Positions 63,770-64,000 of a DNA stretch of 64,000 bases are shown here, one piece after another (position 1 is the stretch's first letter; the number at the start of each line of letters is the position of its first letter). Source of the stretch: Haliovirga abyssi (GTDB lineage Bacteria > Fusobacteriota > Fusobacteriia > Fusobacteriales > Haliovirgaceae); assembly GCF_030295325.1 (NCBI RefSeq), contig NZ_AP027059.1, forward strand, positions 1,298,637 through 1,362,636, written 5' to 3'. Below the pieces are notes generated by a model that saw nothing but the letters and a program-made list of their open reading frames with translations, searched no databases and was not told the DNA's origin. The position numbers and the translations under genes are program-made.

Positions 63770-64000
63770 TTATTTTTGATAATATTTTTTCATTACAGTA
63801 AATTGTTTCTTCATATCATCTAAACTTTTTATTTGGTAATATTCTTTTTCTTCTACCCATATAGAATATTTTTGTTTTCTTCTATACTTAAAAACATCAA
63901 ATTCACTTATTCCTCTTGAAAACCAATTACTTACTTTCAATATATGGTCTATATCTTTATCTCTAAAAAATTCTTTATCATATATTTTTATTCTTATACT
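63770..64000 (-). CDS. Partial gene, 3' end only (76 codons visible)
   Basis: An open frame runs in from beyond the window and stops at TAA 63770-63772, 21 bp before VgrG. The visible C-terminus is basic and aromatic (WFSRGISEFDVFKYRRK, EEKEYYQIKSLDDM). It is presumably another component of the injection-system operon. Not recognised. Confidence 0.75.
   Translation of the reverse strand, partial: SIRIKIYDKEFFRDKDIDHILKVSNWFSRGISEFDVFKYRRKQKYSIWVEEKEYYQIKSLDDMKKQFTVMKKYYQK

Noticed and set aside
1-64000. CRISPR array
   Set aside because: No regularly spaced 25-40 bp direct repeats with unique spacers were found. The repeats seen are single interspersed copies or long tandem duplications.

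Overview
The window is very AT-rich, and nearly every gene lies on the minus strand. The gene set points to a low-GC, anaerobic, probably diderm bacterium. Evidence includes a two-gene SMS-type Fe-S assembly system, a [4Fe-4S]-type dihydroxy-acid dehydratase, a homocitrate/Re-citrate synthase-like enzyme, a thioredoxin-type redox operon, a LolCD-like transporter and a long SRP RNA with an Alu domain. Fusobacteriota fits best by inference, but no rRNA is present to confirm it; Bacillota or Thermotogota relatives remain possible.

Positions 1-36,500 are mostly housekeeping. They hold udg4, walJ, ilvD and guaB; a CAU tRNA; a redox operon (two-domain disulfide oxidoreductase, ArsR regulator, thioredoxin-reductase-like flavoprotein); smsCB; a Cache-fused DRE-TIM acyltransferase; the SRP RNA; hpf; and a LolCD-like pair with an RsbW-like ATPase. 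They continue with lysS, tRNA-Arg, rlmH, a DUF2225-receiver fusion and mutL; a REC/DRTGG/PHP/HATPase signalling operon; and proS, a lytic transglycosylase, trmL, an AarF-like kinase, ruvC and glgX. A probable small RNA gene and two tandem solute-binding protein genes follow. Several promoters match TTGACA-17-TATAAT closely, and a 35-40 bp repeat occurs four times between genes.

Positions 36,600-64,000 are one large accessory locus read toward low coordinates and cut off at the window end. It carries a VgrG-like spike protein fused at its N-terminus to a class-3 lipase, and a giant protein with LysM and PAAR-like DUF4280 domains. It also has a full phospho-signalling set (Ser/Thr kinase, PP2C phosphatase, degenerate PP2C-like TPR protein, two FHA proteins), a dedicated Hsp70 with a SAP-like N-terminus, a J-domain protein and several unrecognised proteins. 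Together these describe a type VI/contractile-injection-like system. No sheath, tube or ClpV gene is visible here; they may lie beyond 64,000.

Within it, positions 41,600-51,400 are a tandem duplication. The full-length effector and its membrane-anchored partner are followed by a truncated effector with a paralogous partner, and then by a third remnant broken by a nonsense codon. A lipase-like domain in the effector has lost its serine nucleophile. The truncated copies share an exact 261-bp in-frame deletion between 11-bp direct repeats. This looks like toxin cassette turnover.
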